Origin: Oceanospirillum sp048268485
GTDB lineage: Bacteria; Pseudomonadota; Gammaproteobacteria; Pseudomonadales; Halomonadaceae
Assembly (NCBI GenBank): GCA_048268485.1
Contig: JBLWVL010000007.1
Coordinates: 62,001-126,000 of the forward strand
Direction: 5' to 3'
Length of the DNA: 64,000 nt
Shown: positions 16,334 through 25,930 of the stretch, piece after piece
Layout of the letters: the number at the start of each line of letters is the position of its first letter
Position numbering within the stretch: position 1 is the stretch's first letter
The notes under the pieces: model-generated
Databases searched by the model: none
Seen by the model: the letters and a program-made list of their open reading frames with translations, nothing else
What the model was told of the DNA's origin: nothing
Position numbers and translations under genes: made by a program

Positions 16334-17972
16334 AAACACGCTCCTTAAATTTCGCCTGACCGATACGGTGATACGCTTCTGCAAAGGATTCACCTTCGAT
16401 GCGGTTTTCGACATAAACACCGATAATCGCTTCAATAGCGTCTGGGATGCGTTCTTGCTTGACTGCGGGACCTAAAATCTTACCAATGTTCGCATTGCTG
16501 CCGGAGCGACCACCCAAAGAAACCTGGTAGAACTCTTCGCCTTTACGATCAACACCCAGAAGGCCAATATTACCGATGTGGTGATGACCACAGGCGTTCA
16601 TGCAGCCAGAGAAATTGAATTCGATATCGCCCAGATCATAAAGGTGATCCAGGTCGTCAAAGCGACGCTGGATCGCTTCAGCAACTGGAATAGATTTTGC
16701 GTTTGCGAGGCCACAAAAGTCACCACCCGGGCAGCAAATCATATCGGTCAGCTTGCCGATATTGGGTGTTGCCAGGACGTTCTCTACCAAAATCTGCCAG
16801 AGTTCAAACAGTTCAGATTTCTACACAACAGACAGAATCAGGTTCTGATGGTGGCTTACTCGCAGCTCGCCGAAGCTGTACTTGTCAGCCAGGTCTGCTA
16901 CCAGATCCATTTGAACGTCAGTTACGTCACCTGGCGCTACACCAGTCTTCTTTAGAGAAACAGTTACAGCGATGTAACCGTCTTTCTTGTGAGCCTGAGT
17001 GTTATTGGTTACGAAGCGGGAAAAGGCTTTGTTTTCTTTACGCAGCTGTTCAAAATCGCCAATATCCGCAGCATTTTCATAAGCTGGATCGATAAAGAAG
17101 CTTGCGGCTTTTGCCATTGCGCTTTCGGTTAGAGTCGAAGGGCCATCAACCAAGTGCTTCCATTCCACTTCAACACGCTGGGCAAACTCTTCAACGCCAA
17201 GGGCTTTCACCAGAATTTTGATACGAGCTTTGTACTTGTTATCACGACGGCCAAACTGGTTGTAAACGCGAAGCACAGCTTCTAAATACGTCAGCAAGTG
17301 CTTGGCTGGGAGGTTTTTGCGCACCAGGTTGCCGATCATTGGAGTTCGGCCCAGGCCGCCACCAACGTAAACATCAAAAGCAAGCGAGCCATCTGAATTT
17401 TTTACCAGCTGCAGGCCAACATCATGGACTTTGATGGCGGCACGGTCCTCCTCTGTACCACTGATTGCAATTTTGAATTTACGGGGCAGAAAAGCAAACT
17501 CAGGGTGAAAGGTCGACCACTGACGCACAATTTCACACCACGGGCGAGGATCTGTAATCTCATCCTGGGCTATACCGGCAAATTGGTCCGTGGTGGTGTT
17601 ACGGATACAGTTACCACTGGTCTGGATCGCATGCATTTCAACTTTAGCCAGCTCCTGCAGAATATCCGGGCAGTTTTCCAGTGCTGGCCAGTTGAACTGT
17701 ACATTTTGACGGGTTGTAAAATGTGCGTAACCTTTGTCATAGGTGCGGGCTATGTACGCCAGCTTACGGAGCTGATTTGAGTTCAGCATGCCATACGGAA
17801 TCGCCACGCGCAGCATAGGTGCATGACGTTGCACGTAGATGCCATTTTGTAAGCGTAGTGGCAGGTATTCTGCTTCTTCCAGTTTGCCCGCAAGGTAGCG
17901 CTGGGTCTGATCCCTGAACTGGGTCACCCGCTCATCAACTAATTTCTGATCGTAATCGTCGTACTTATACAT
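16326..17972 (-). pseudogene. cysI: Nitrite/sulfite reductase (CysI type) interrupted by an in-frame amber codon
   Basis: Siroheme/4Fe-4S reductase for assimilatory sulfite reduction. The frame from ATG 17972 to TAA 16326 is 549 codons, but codon 384 is TAG (16821-16823), directly after 'HHQNLILSVV'. Reading continues in the same frame with 'KSELFELWQILVENVLATPN', so there is no frameshift. The stop sits where I would expect a residue such as Lys (AAG to TAG is one change). The N-terminal piece (383 aa) keeps the substrate-binding halves. The C-terminal piece holds the cluster cysteines: 'CCPGGDFCGLANAKS' and 'FSGCMNACGHHHIG'. Without readthrough the protein cannot bind siroheme. Possible explanations are a real nonsense mutation, a base-call error, or stop suppression. 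Confidence 0.85.
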
Positions 17973-18265
17973 TTAATTTCCTACGACAGGGTTTCTGTAT
18001 CAAATGTGCCAAAAGTCACGGTAAAGCGGAGTGCTTTTCTAATTAAAAACAGACACTACCCGCATGATTTGCTGCACAATAGCAGTCTTCTCTTATTCTT
18101 AAAATGAATTTATATCTATATATTTATTTCTTTATGGAATATATATGTATTGGTCGTCACGTGAAAAAACGAGCCTGAATCAGAGGGAAAATGAAGACTA
18201 AAAGTTGCTGTTTAGAATCATCCGGTTGATATCAAAATCTTACTCACGCATGGCGTGAAGCTGAA
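17973..18265. promoter_or_regulatory. cysI upstream region (AT-rich)
   Basis: About 290 bp between the MATE gene's 3' end and the cysI start, both on the minus strand. It has a very AT-rich core near 18105-18150, as expected for a CysB-type activated promoter, but I could not pick out a specific operator. No gene is supported. Confidence 0.4.
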
Positions 18266-19603
18266 TTAAGATGCAGACCAGGCCCTGACCTTCCAAAGCC
18301 ATATAAACCCAATGGCATTCAGGCAGCGATAACCTAACTGTACCCACCAGATCGCTATCAGTCCCAGGCCCAGATAACTTCCGAATATAAATGCCAGAGG
18401 AAGAAAAACCCCCCACTGCAGGGTAACCGATAGCTGCATGACCATTTTGCTGGCTCCTGCACCAAGAAGGGCTTGAGTCAGCACGATGGCAGAAGCATCA
18501 ATCACCATCATCATGGCGGTTAGTTGGAGTGGCTTTGTGCCAAGAGCAACGGCCTCAGGTTCGATCAAAAAGATGCCGAGCACCTGTTCTGATAAAAAAG
18601 CCAGTGGCAGTGCAATCAGAATCAGGAGGATAACCGCAACCTTGGCAACATCAATGCCCCAGCTCTGAGCTGCTTGATCATCCTTTTGTCCAAGGGAGCG
18701 GCCGACAAGACTAGTAGCTGCCATACCAAGCCCGACGGCTGGCAGGATCATCAAAAGCGAGAGGTTGACCAGAATGTGTCCGACAGCAACTGAGAGCGGA
18801 CCAATTTGACCGATAATCCAGAAAAGCACCAGATAACCCGATGCAAATAGTGTCTGCTGCAAGGAGTTTGGTAGCGCCCGGTTGATCAGCGTTCTCAGGA
18901 TGCGGGGATCAAGTTCTGTACCTGTAAATGCTCGGCTACCAATTTTGTTTAAGGTGTAGAGCAGCCATACAAGAGTGCCTATAAAAAGCGATATACAGGT
19001 GCCGAGTCCTGCGCCTTCAACCCCCATTGCGGGCAACCCCAGCTTGCCATAGATAAGGGCATAACTGATGGCAATATTACTGATATGGATAAAGACGATG
19101 GTTTTGAAGTAGATCTTCGAATGGTGTACTCCGTTCCAGTATCCGCGGAAAACGAGATTAAGGGCTACAGCGATTAAACCTATTACACGCCAATCAAGGT
19201 ATGGCTCAGCCAGTTCAACGACAGCGCCATCATAGTTTATATAGGAAAGCAGAAGGCCGGTGATAGGGTAAAAGAAAGCGACCAGGGGAAGACAAAGCAG
19301 AAAAGCGAGAACAAGACCTGCTTTTAGAGTTTTGTCCTGAGAGTCTTGGCACTTAGCACCATAGTAGTAGGCAGTGGTGGATTGAACAGCAGATGATATG
19401 CCAAGAATTAGGGCGGTAATAACAAAGGCGGTATAACCTGCAACACCGGCTGCAGCCAAAGCAGTACTGCCCAGAGCTCCAACCATGGCGGAATCCACCA
19501 GGTTGATTAGGCTTTGAGATAGCATGCCGCCAATCAGCGGCAGCGCAAGTTTCAAGATCTCACGCTGTCGCTCAAAGGAGGGAAGACTTAACAGAGAACG
19601 CAA
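18266..19603 (-). CDS. MATE family efflux transporter (DinF-like)
   Basis: 445-aa, twelve-helix multidrug and toxic compound extrusion protein. It begins 'RQREILKLALPLIGGMLSQS', typical of the MATE first helix, and 'NLVDSAMVGALGSTALAAAG' is the conserved first-repeat motif. 'GMAATSLVGRSLGQKDDQAA' is the matching element in the second half. MATE carriers exchange Na+ or H+ for cationic compounds; the substrate here is unknown. The only in-frame start before the first helix is TTG at 19603, with a weak ribosome site. The gene lies 31 bp after metH on the same strand and may be co-transcribed with it. Confidence 0.88.
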   Translation of the reverse strand: MRSLLSLPSFERQREILKLALPLIGGMLSQSLINLVDSAMVGALGSTALAAAGVAGYTAFVITALILGISSAVQSTTAYYYGAKCQDSQDKTLKAGLVLAFLLCLPLVAFFYPITGLLLSYINYDGAVVELAEPYLDWRVIGLIAVALNLVFRGYWNGVHHSKIYFKTIVFIHISNIAISYALIYGKLGLPAMGVEGAGLGTCISLFIGTLVWLLYTLNKIGSRAFTGTELDPRILRTLINRALPNSLQQTLFASGYLVLFWIIGQIGPLSVAVGHILVNLSLLMILPAVGLGMAATSLVGRSLGQKDDQAAQSWGIDVAKVAVILLILIALPLAFLSEQVLGIFLIEPEAVALGTKPLQLTAMMMVIDASAIVLTQALLGAGASKMVMQLSVTLQWGVFLPLAFIFGSYLGLGLIAIWWVQLGYRCLNAIGFIWLWKVRAWSAS

Positions 19604-19634
19604 AGGTTTAACTTAAGCTGGTCGCGTAAACGGA

Positions 19635-22600
19635 TTAAGCTGGATCATAAGACAGAACCGGCATCAGCCATCGCTCCATCTCTTTCGTTGTTTTGCCCTT
19701 GCGTTCTGCGATCTGCTCTACCTGGTCCAGGTCAATTTTTCCGGTACCGAAGTATTTCGCGTCAGGGTGGGCAAAATACCAGCCGCTGACAGCTGCTGCA
19801 GGGGTCATGGCAAAACTTTCTGTCAGCTCCAGCCCACTATGCTTTGTTGCGTCCAACAAATTAAACAGTGTCTCTTTTTCGGTATGGTCAGGGCATGCTG
19901 GGTAGCCGGGGGCTGGTCGAATCCCCTGATATTGCTCCTTAATCAGTGCATCATTATCTAGGTTCTCATCCTGAGCATAGCCCCAGAACTCTTTGCGCAC
20001 CCGCTCATGCAGGTGCTCCGCAAAGGCTTCTGCAAGACGGTCAGCCAGTGCTTTCACCATAATGGAGTTGTAGTCATCACCCGCTGCCTCATACTCCTTT
20101 GCCAGCTCTTCTGCACCAATACCGGCATTGACCGCAAAACCACCAATATAGTCCTCAAGGCCAGTTTCTTTAGGTGCAATATAGTCCGCCAGACTCAGAT
20201 TTGGCTTGCCTTCAGGTTTTGGTGTCTGCTGACGGATGTGTTGCAGCAAGGCTTTAACATCACTGCGATTTTCATCGGCATAGACTTCAATCTGATCCGC
20301 CTGGGTCGTGTTTGCGGGCCAGAAGCCGATCACGCCACGGGCCTTGATCAGTTTCTCATCGATGATTTTCTTCAGCATGACTTTTGCATCGTCAAACAGG
20401 CTTGTTGCGGCTTCACCAACCACATCATCGGTTAGAATTTGTGGGTATTTACCGGCAAGATCCCAGGACATAAAGAAAGGAGTCCAGTCAATACGTTCAG
20501 CGATGGTATTCAGATCGTAATCGTCAAACGCTTTAATACCGGTAAAGGTGGGCTTAACAGGTGAGAAGCTCTCCCAGTCCAGAGCCAACCTGTTATCACA
20601 AGCTTTTTCATAGCTGATACGATCGGCCTTAGCCCGACGGTTAGCGTTACGGATACGGGTTTCTTCGTACTCTTTACGGCGACCAGCGACAAACTCATCC
20701 CGCAGTTCATCACTCAGCAGATTACTGGCAACACCAACAGCGCGGGAGGCATCGGTGACATAGATGACCGGGCCTCGTTTATATTGCGGCTCAATTTTAA
20801 CTGCAGTATGAGCTTTAGAGGTGGTTGCACCACCGATCAGTAGCGGTAAATCAAAACCCTGGCGCTCCATCTCTTTGGCGATATGCACCATTTCATCAAG
20901 GGATGGAGTAATGAGGCCAGATAGCCCGATAATATCTGCATTGTGCTCTTTGGCTGCCTGCAGGATTTTTTCCGCAGGAACCATTACCCCCAGATCAACT
21001 ACTTCGTAGTTGTTACACTGCAGCACAACGCCGACGATGTTTTTGCCAATATCGTGTACGTCACCTTTCACCGTGGCCATAATGATTTTGCCTTTGGCCT
21101 CCACTTCACCGGATTTTTCTGCCTCAATAAACGGAATCAGATGGGCCACGGCCTGCTTCATCACACGGGCAGATTTTACCACCTGCGGCAGGAACATTTT
21201 GCCGGCACCAAACAGGTCGCCGACCACGTTCATACCGTCCATTAGCGGCCCTTCAATCACCTGAATGGGGCGGTCAGCTTCGATACGGGCGGCCTCGGTA
21301 TCTTCAATAATAAAGTTCGTAATACCCTTGACTAGGGCGTGCTCAATTCGCTTAGTAACCGGCCATGAGCGCCATTCGAGATCCTCTTTCTTTTCTTCCA
21401 CGCCATTGCCACGGTATTTCTCGGCAACGTCCAGTAGACGGTCTGTGCTGTCATCTCTGCGATTCAGGATGACATCTTCCACTAAGTCGCGCAGCTCTGT
21501 TGGCAGATCGTCGTAAACGGCCAGTTGGCTGGCGTTTACGATACCCATAGTCATGCCTTCCTTAATGGCGTGGTAGAGGAAAACGGAATGAATCGCTTCC
21601 CGCACAGGGTTATTGCCCCGGAAAGAGAAGGACACATTGGAAACGCCACCGGAAATCATAGCGTAGGGGAGGTTCTGTTTGATCCAGCGGGTGGCTTCGA
21701 TAAAGTCCACGGCGTAGTTATTGTGCTCTTCGATACCCGTCGCCACAGCAAAGATATTGGGGTCAAAGATAATATCTTCTGCCGGAAAGCCGATCTCGTT
21801 CACCAGTAGATCGTAAGAGCGCTTACAGATCTCACGCTTGCGCTCAAACGTGTCAGCCTGACCATCTTCATCAAAAGCCATCACGATGATCGCGGCACCG
21901 TAGCGCATGCATAGTTTAGCGTGGTGACGAAATGCCTCTTCACCCTCCTTAAGAGAGATGGAGTTCACCACTGGCTTGCCTTGCACGCATTTCAGACCGG
22001 CTTCAATAATCTCCCATTTGGAGGAGTCGATCATGATTGGCACTTTTGCAATTTCCGGCTCAGCCGCTACCAGATTGAGAAATGTGACCATGGCGGTCTG
22101 GGACTCCAGCATCCCTTCATCCATGTTGATATCGATCACCTGGGCGCCATTTTCAACCTGCTCTTGTGCAACCTCCAGAGCTGTATCGTAATCTTCTTCA
22201 ACAATCAGGCGCTTAAAGCGGGCTGAGCCTGTTACGTTTGTACGTTCACCAACATTCACAAACAAGCTGTCAGAACCGATATTAAAGGGTTCAAGACCAC
22301 TCAGGCGGCAAGCTTTTGGGATATCCGGTATTTGGCGGGGAGGATATTTGGCAACCGCCTCTGCAATAGCCCTGATGTGCTCCGGAGCGGTACCACAGCA
22401 GCCACCAATAATGTTAAGAAAACCACTGGCGGCAAACTCTTCTACAATAACCGCCATCTCTTTGCCTGTTTGGTCATACTCACCAAATTCGTTGGGCAGG
22501 CCGGCATTAGGGTGGGCAGAAACGTGAGTTTGAGCCTTATTCGACAACTCTTCAAGATAAGGGCGTAGCTCTGAGGCCCCAAGAGCACAGTTTAAACCAA

Positions 22601-23333
22601 CAGATATCGGTTTAGTATGGCGGATTGAGTTCCAGAAGGCCTCTGTTGTCTGACCTGACAGCGTACGTCCTGATGCATCGGTAATGGTGCCGGAGATCAT
22701 AATCGGTAGCTCAAAGCCAACCTCATCAAAGACATCCTGCACGGCGAAAATAGCGGCTTTGGCATTAAGCGTATCAAAGATGGTTTCGATAAGGATCAGA
22801 TCGGCACCCCCTTCAATCAAGGCACGGGTAGCCTCTCGGTAATTAACAGCCAGGGTGTCGAAGTCAACATTACGGAAGCCAGGATCATTTACATCAGGCG
22901 ACAGTGATGCGGTACGACTTGTGGGGCCAAGAACTCCGGCAACAAAGCGCGGCTTATCCGGCGTTTCTGCTGTTTTTTCATCGGCTGCCGCCCGGGCGAT
23001 TCTGGCAGCTTCAAGATTTAGTTCATAGGTCAGCTCTTCCATCCCGTAGTCCGACTGGGAAAGGCGGGTTGAGTTAAACGTGTTGGTTTCCAGAATATCG
23101 GCACCGGCGTTCAGATAATCCAGGTGCAGGCGTTTAATCAGGTCGCCCTGGGTCAGAACCAGCAGATCGTTATTGCCCTGAACATCAGAAGGCCAGTCTT
23201 TGAAACGTTCAGCCCGGAAGTCGGCTTCAGTGAGTTTTTCCCCCTGAATCATGGTACCCATACCACCGTCCAGAATCAGGATGCGCTCTTTAAGGGCGGA
23301 TTTTAAGGTTTGAATACGTGTTGCAAGACTCAT
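19635..23333 (-). CDS. metH: Cobalamin-dependent methionine synthase MetH
   Basis: 1232-aa modular enzyme transferring a methyl group from methyltetrahydrofolate to homocysteine via B12. The homocysteine/zinc domain opens with 'ILDGGMGTMIQ' and holds zinc cysteines in 'VGLNCALGASELRPYL' and 'GGCCGTAPEHIRAIAE'. The folate domain starts at 'NVGERTNVTGSARFKRLI'. The cobalamin domain has the DxHxxG motif in 'VKGDVHDIGKNIVGVVLQ'. The C-terminal AdoMet-reactivation domain ends with 'WYFAHPDAKYFGTGKIDLDQ'. Length and order match E. coli MetH (1227 aa). It depends on B12, and a cobyrinate amidase lies 37 kb away in the same window. No SAH or B12 riboswitch was recognised upstream. Confidence 0.97.
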   Translation of the reverse strand: MSLATRIQTLKSALKERILILDGGMGTMIQGEKLTEADFRAERFKDWPSDVQGNNDLLVLTQGDLIKRLHLDYLNAGADILETNTFNSTRLSQSDYGMEELTYELNLEAARIARAAADEKTAETPDKPRFVAGVLGPTSRTASLSPDVNDPGFRNVDFDTLAVNYREATRALIEGGADLILIETIFDTLNAKAAIFAVQDVFDEVGFELPIMISGTITDASGRTLSGQTTEAFWNSIRHTKPISVGLNCALGASELRPYLEELSNKAQTHVSAHPNAGLPNEFGEYDQTGKEMAVIVEEFAASGFLNIIGGCCGTAPEHIRAIAEAVAKYPPRQIPDIPKACRLSGLEPFNIGSDSLFVNVGERTNVTGSARFKRLIVEEDYDTALEVAQEQVENGAQVIDINMDEGMLESQTAMVTFLNLVAAEPEIAKVPIMIDSSKWEIIEAGLKCVQGKPVVNSISLKEGEEAFRHHAKLCMRYGAAIIVMAFDEDGQADTFERKREICKRSYDLLVNEIGFPAEDIIFDPNIFAVATGIEEHNNYAVDFIEATRWIKQNLPYAMISGGVSNVSFSFRGNNPVREAIHSVFLYHAIKEGMTMGIVNASQLAVYDDLPTELRDLVEDVILNRRDDSTDRLLDVAEKYRGNGVEEKKEDLEWRSWPVTKRIEHALVKGITNFIIEDTEAARIEADRPIQVIEGPLMDGMNVVGDLFGAGKMFLPQVVKSARVMKQAVAHLIPFIEAEKSGEVEAKGKIIMATVKGDVHDIGKNIVGVVLQCNNYEVVDLGVMVPAEKILQAAKEHNADIIGLSGLITPSLDEMVHIAKEMERQGFDLPLLIGGATTSKAHTAVKIEPQYKRGPVIYVTDASRAVGVASNLLSDELRDEFVAGRRKEYEETRIRNANRRAKADRISYEKACDNRLALDWESFSPVKPTFTGIKAFDDYDLNTIAERIDWTPFFMSWDLAGKYPQILTDDVVGEAATSLFDDAKVMLKKIIDEKLIKARGVIGFWPANTTQADQIEVYADENRSDVKALLQHIRQQTPKPEGKPNLSLADYIAPKETGLEDYIGGFAVNAGIGAEELAKEYEAAGDDYNSIMVKALADRLAEAFAEHLHERVRKEFWGYAQDENLDNDALIKEQYQGIRPAPGYPACPDHTEKETLFNLLDATKHSGLELTESFAMTPAAAVSGWYFAHPDAKYFGTGKIDLDQVEQIAERKGKTTKEMERWLMPVLSYDPA

Positions 23334-23792
23334 TTCTTAGGGTACTCCGAACGGGTGAAAACCGATGCGCCGAGATTCAGCAATGTAGATTTCACAAAGG
23401 TGGCTACATATTTTTGTACAGACAGATTAACATCGCTGGTCGCTGAACTTTTCTCAATGACATAAGATTGCGGCATTCTATCAAATAAAAAGCTATTTTA
23501 AGAGATCACTGTCAGATCAGGCACTTATAACGCTTATCCACTTAGTTATAAGTATAATTGCAGATCCGGCCCCCTGAGGCCGCCGACAACAGAAATCGCA
23601 GTGAGACATTACCAAAGACGGGCACTCGTCACCCTGAAAAATATTGGCTCTGTCTTGCAGAATACTCATAATGCTCTGAATAGATCATCGGTTACGTGTA
23701 AAGACTGATAAAAATAGTAGGGTATTTCCAATACGCTGATTTTACCTTAAAATAGCTCTTAATCATTCATTGTTGAATTTAGGTGACGCTTG
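23334..23792. other. metH-nfuA divergent intergenic region
   Basis: About 460 bp without a supported gene. It contains a 9-bp perfect inverted repeat (listed separately) and a TGAA-N5-CTCA element at 23444-23456 that is one base off the MetR consensus TGAA-N5-TTCA. The leader of metH can form ATGTAG/CTACAT pairing around 23384-23410. None of these is proven. Confidence 0.45.
23523..23553. promoter_or_regulatory. Perfect 9-bp inverted repeat with DnaA-box-like loop
   Basis: ACTTATAAC (23523-23531) and GTTATAAGT (23545-23553) flank 13 bases containing TTATCCACT, 8 of 9 matches to the DnaA box TTATCCACA. It could be an operator or a DnaA-responsive site for metH or nfuA. The function is unknown. 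Confidence 0.5.
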
Positions 23793-24383
23793 ATGTCTGC
23801 CATTATAGAAATTACTGAAAGTGCTCAGAACTATCTGGGTGACCTGTTAAGCAAGCAAGATGCGGACGGTATTGGTGTTCGGGTATTTGTCACTCAGCCC
23901 GGAACACCTTATGCGGAAACATGCCTGGCATATTGTCGGCCCGGGGAAGAAGAGGAAGAAGACCTGCGTCAGGAAGGCGCTGTTTTCCCCGTTTATATCG
24001 ATAAAACCAGCTCATCTTATCTTGAGGAGGCGGTTGTCGATTACAACCCGGATCGTATGGGGGGTCAGCTGACGATTAAAGCCCCTAATGCCAAGATGCC
24101 AAAAGTGAGTGCTGATAGCCCTCTGGCTGAGCAGATTACCTACGTACTATACTCCGATATCAACCCTGGTTTAGCCGCTCACGGTGGTGAGATTAAGCTG
24201 GTGGAACTAACCGATGATGATATCGCTATTCTTCAGTTCGGTGGTGGGTGTCAGGGATGCTCAGCGGTGGATCTGACATTGAAAGATGGTGTTGAAAAAA
24301 CCTTACTTGAGAAAATTCCTCAGCTGAAGGGTATTCGGGACGTAACGGATCATACGGTTACGGATAACGCTTATTTCAAGTAG
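23793..24383 (+). CDS. nfuA: Fe-S biogenesis protein NfuA
   Basis: 196-aa iron-sulfur carrier that delivers 4Fe-4S clusters to apo-enzymes, especially under oxidative stress or iron limitation. It has an N-terminal degenerate A-type (IscA-like) domain (1-95) and a C-terminal NifU-like domain with the cluster CxxC, Cys153 and Cys156 in 'FGGGCQGCSAVDLTLKDG'. The ATG at 23793 follows AGGTGAC with suitable spacing; an earlier TTG at 23790 is unlikely. E. coli NfuA is 191 aa. It stands alone, divergent from metH and ended by a hairpin. Clients in the window could include RimO and the sulfite reductase (inference). Confidence 0.96.
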   Translation: MSAIIEITESAQNYLGDLLSKQDADGIGVRVFVTQPGTPYAETCLAYCRPGEEEEEDLRQEGAVFPVYIDKTSSSYLEEAVVDYNPDRMGGQLTIKAPNAKMPKVSADSPLAEQITYVLYSDINPGLAAHGGEIKLVELTDDDIAILQFGGGCQGCSAVDLTLKDGVEKTLLEKIPQLKGIRDVTDHTVTDNAYFK

Positions 24384-24408
24384 TTTGTGTTGCTATCATT
24401 ATCTACTC

Positions 24409-24438
24409 CGCAAAAGCCAGCATTCGCTGGCTTTTGCG
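24409..24438 (+). terminator. Terminator hairpin after nfuA
   Basis: Thirteen-base-pair stem CGCAAAAGCCAGC-ATTC-GCTGGCTTTTGCG. There is no T-run beyond the stem, so termination efficiency is uncertain. Confidence 0.75.
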
Positions 24439-24550
24439 TGCATACCCATTTATTGCTGTGTGGAATCAATAGAGTTAACGTTTATTCTCCCAATTTTTGC
24501 CATCTCCACCTAAGATTGATGTATCTGTAAAACTCTATAAAGGCATTTTA

Positions 24551-25510
24551 ATGCGGCAACTTCTCTATAAATGTTTGGCCAGCACCCTATTGGTCATGAC
24601 TCCGGTTGCTGTCATGGCCGATGAGCCCTCTTTTATCACCGTAGGTACGGGAGATATTACCGGTGTCTACTACCCTGTTGGCGGTGCAATTTGTCGGTTG
24701 CTGAATAAAGAGCTTGATCGCCATGGTATTCGCTGTGTCGTGGAAAGTACTCCAGGATCTGCTTATAACTTGATAGCGCTTCGAAGAGGAAGCCTGGACC
24801 TGGCAATTGTGCAATCGGATTGGCTGTTTCATGCAACACACGGTTCCTCAATTTACGCATCAGCAGGGGCTGACACTGACTTAAGATCACTGCTGACACT
24901 GCACGCTGAAGATTTTACCATCGTTGTTCGGGCAGGTAGTGGGATCCATTCTTTAGAGGATCTGAGAGGTAAGCGCGTCAATTTTGGTGATCCGGGTTCG
25001 GGGCAGCGAAATACGATGGATCTTGTACTGGATGAGTTAGGCTGGAGCCACCGTGATCTGGAAAATGTCAGCGAATTGCAGACTTCTGAGATGCCCCTTG
25101 CACTCTGTTCAGGGCAAATCGATGCTTTTATCTATTATGTCGGTCATCCGAATACGTCTGTAGGGGAAGCGACGACCTTTTGTGATAGCCGCCTGATTCC
25201 ATTGCCCCAAACACTTATTAAACGATTCTCTGAAAAATACCCTTTTTATCGGGCAGGGAATATAAAAGGGGGGCTCTATAGGGAAAACCCTTCTGATATT
25301 GGTACCTTTCAATTGTCAGCGGTGCTGGTGGCGAACAAAAACTTACCAAAAAACATTGTTTCAGAGTTACTCAGAGTTATTGATGAAAATTTTGAGCAGT
25401 TTCGTAATATGCATCCGGCGCTTAACGCTCTTAATAAGAGGTCGGTATTTACCATGGTAGGGGATTCTGCTCCTGCTCACCCTGCAGTTAAGCAATACCA
25501 CGGGGAGTAA
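24551..25510 (+). CDS. TAXI-family TRAP solute-binding protein, orphan
   Basis: 319-aa exported protein. The signal peptide runs from 'MRQLLYKCLASTLLVM' to a cleavage site near 'AVMADEP'. The mature part begins 'FITVGTGDITGVYYPVGGAI', the diagnostic opening of TAXI binding proteins. 'GSAYNLIALRRGSLDLAIVQ' and 'LRGKRVNFGDPGSGQRNTMD' are further family motifs. TAXI proteins normally deliver organic acids or glutamate-like ligands to a fused TRAP 4TM-12TM permease. No permease is encoded nearby, so it may serve a permease elsewhere or feed a sensor. The ATG at 24551 is chosen because it starts the signal peptide. Confidence 0.88.
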   Translation: MRQLLYKCLASTLLVMTPVAVMADEPSFITVGTGDITGVYYPVGGAICRLLNKELDRHGIRCVVESTPGSAYNLIALRRGSLDLAIVQSDWLFHATHGSSIYASAGADTDLRSLLTLHAEDFTIVVRAGSGIHSLEDLRGKRVNFGDPGSGQRNTMDLVLDELGWSHRDLENVSELQTSEMPLALCSGQIDAFIYYVGHPNTSVGEATTFCDSRLIPLPQTLIKRFSEKYPFYRAGNIKGGLYRENPSDIGTFQLSAVLVANKNLPKNIVSELLRVIDENFEQFRNMHPALNALNKRSVFTMVGDSAPAHPAVKQYHGE

Positions 25511-25577
25511 AAACTGAGTTAGCGGCCAGCAGAAAACCTCATAAAACCAATACTTTAGTCTATTTCCTCGTAATGCT

Positions 25578-25603
25578 AAGCCCCACTAAAAAGGGCTTTT
25601 TTT
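25578..25603 (+). terminator. Terminator after the TAXI gene
   Basis: AAGCCC/GGGCTT stem with nine-base loop followed by seven T residues, 68 bases past the stop. Confidence 0.7.
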
Positions 25604-25786
25604 GTGCCTGAAAAGTGAGTGATATTATTTTTTATGCTCAATAATGGTTTATTTTCGACTGATTGGTCACGATATTAAAACGGCTGTAAGGTAGTTTCAT
25701 ATGCTATGTTTTTATTACAAAAAAATTAATTGGCCAAGCTTTTTTGAACTATTCTTGTGCACAGCATGACCGTTGATGGGATCATT

Positions 25787-25802
25787 TGGTGCATTTGCAC
25801 CA
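25787..25802. promoter_or_regulatory. Palindrome abutting a TTGACA -35 element
   Basis: TGGTGCA-TT-TGCACCA is a perfect inverted repeat ending one base before TTGACA (25804-25809). It is a likely operator for the porin promoter. The half-site TGCACCA recalls NtrC half-sites, but they are in the opposite order here, so the regulator is unknown. Confidence 0.55.
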
Positions 25803-25887
25803 GTTGACAGTTATCTCGTTTTTTCAGAATCTGGGACTCGACGAGAAGCCAAGCCACACTCTCGATAACAAAAATAAATTCCTATTG

Positions 25888-25930
25888 AGTGAGGCAAAGT
25901 TCAGGACAAATTTCGTCTGTTTGCCTCACT
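25888..25930 (+). promoter_or_regulatory. 5'-leader stem-loop of the porin mRNA
   Basis: AGTGAGGCAAA and TTTGCCTCACT pair perfectly over 11 bp, with an inner partial stem CAG(G)AC/GTCTG. The right arm ends about 30 bases before the start codon and just ahead of the ribosome site. This fits an mRNA-stabilising or small-RNA-responsive element; no T-run follows, so it is not a standard terminator. Confidence 0.65.

Noticed and set aside
16326..16790. Separate small gene starting after the sulfite reductase stop
   Set aside because: It is the same frame as the upstream part, begins only at an internal TTG with no ribosome site, and encodes the conserved C-terminal third of the same enzyme.
23334..23520. 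SAH or cobalamin riboswitch upstream of metH
   Set aside because: I could not find the conserved core sequences of either class; only a short ATGTAG/CTACAT pairing is visible.
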